Positions 49,435 through 49,487 of a DNA stretch of 49,487 nucleotides are shown here, piece by piece. The DNA comes from Elusimicrobia bacterium LH_S2 (lineage in GTDB: Bacteria; CG03; SLGR01; JAGXOG01), in contig JAGXOG010000004.1 of NCBI GenBank assembly GCA_023660015.1, positions 1 through 49,487 of the forward strand, read 5' to 3'. The position numbers and the translations under genes are program-made. The notes below the pieces were generated by a model. It was given only the letters and a program-made list of their open reading frames with translations, ran no database searches and was not told the origin of the DNA. Each line of letters begins with the position of its first letter. Position 1 is the stretch's first letter.

Positions 49435-49487
49435 TTATTCTTCGTCCTCACCGGAAAGTCCGTTGAGTTTATCGCCTACTATATCTC
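49435..49487 (-). CDS. C-terminal end of an upstream gene (partial)
   Basis: The last 16 codons of a minus-strand gene that continues beyond the window: DIVGDKLNGLSGEDEE, stop at 49435-49437. Too short to identify. It ends 28 bases before the signal-peptide ATG of the peptidase-barrel gene; two copies of ACCTGAAAAAA lie between. Confidence 0.4.
   Translation of the reverse strand, partial: DIVGDKLNGLSGEDEE

Noticed and set aside
1-49487. CRISPR arrays, tRNA or rRNA genes
   Set aside because: No regularly spaced repeats, no tRNA T-arm or cloverleaf and no rRNA-like conserved stretches were found on either strand by reading; a covariance-model scan was not possible.

Overview
The window looks like a piece of an uncultivated, Gram-negative, anaerobic bacterium. 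The Gram-negative evidence is an apolipoprotein N-acyltransferase, two outer-membrane beta-barrel proteins, a very large exported surface protein with a FlgD-like C-terminal domain next to a PorV-like protein, and a REP-associated transposase. The anaerobe evidence is many 4Fe-4S proteins, MinD/ferredoxin ATPases, NifX-like metal-cofactor proteins and an Fe-S cysteine desulfidase-like enzyme. The DNA is AT-rich. No rRNA, tRNA or CRISPR array was seen. The phylum cannot be fixed from sequence reading alone; candidate phyla such as Omnitrophota-like lineages are compatible.

Region 1 (about 1-12 kb, all minus strand) is a metal, Fe-S and sulfur cluster. Read in the direction of transcription, it has a Fur-like box (11944), two Gly/Arg-rich DUF5320 proteins, a Fur-family repressor, a NifX-like protein, a DUF89 phosphatase-like protein, two more NifX-like proteins, a broken J-domain mini-protein, a methyltransferase, the remnant of a nickel/cobalt-type permease, a DUF364 metal-chelation protein, a cysteine desulfidase-like protein, a CoA-disulfide-reductase-like flavoprotein, a broken metallo-beta-lactamase-fold hydrolase, and a fusion of two MinD/ferredoxin ATPases. 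The gene set resembles the 'orange protein' (ORP) type of cluster, in which paired MinD ATPases accompany NifX-fold metal proteins. A TnpB element sits between DUF5320 and fur and ends directly at the fur start codon.

Region 2 (12-20.5 kb, minus) holds mostly housekeeping genes (family 4 uracil-DNA glycosylase, methionine aminopeptidase, YggS, an HDAC-like deacetylase, a major facilitator, DUF1684). Between them lie frameshifted trmO, a TehA/SLAC1-type channel, an lgt stub and an HdrB stub.

Region 3 (20.5-27.5 kb, minus) is a gene graveyard that mirrors Region 1. It starts from a near-perfect Fur box (25456-25474) and continues with a truncated Fur, degraded DUF5320 genes, a peptide deformylase remnant, MTH1187, a degraded J-domain protein, a thioredoxin/ZIP chimera, a ferredoxin, a thioredoxin with a nonsense codon, an FmdB zinc ribbon with a nonsense codon, a cobalamin-dependent methionine synthase activation domain with three nonsense codons, and a chimera of two MinD genes. 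A dead IS transposase and a fourth NifX-like gene lie upstream. Damage comes from substitutions to stop codons, small indels and deletions that join the head of one gene to the tail of another. It therefore looks mostly like real decay, although some single-base frameshifts could be consensus errors.

Region 4 (27.8-49.5 kb) is almost undamaged: prfB with its programmed frameshift, lnt, secA and a lytic transglycosylase on minus; a giant repeat-domain surface protein and a PorV-like protein on plus behind a consensus promoter; then uvrC without its HhH domain, murJ, cstA, a REP transposase flanked by its REP hairpins, and a peptidase-propeller-barrel protein whose signal peptide is interrupted at an A8 tract.
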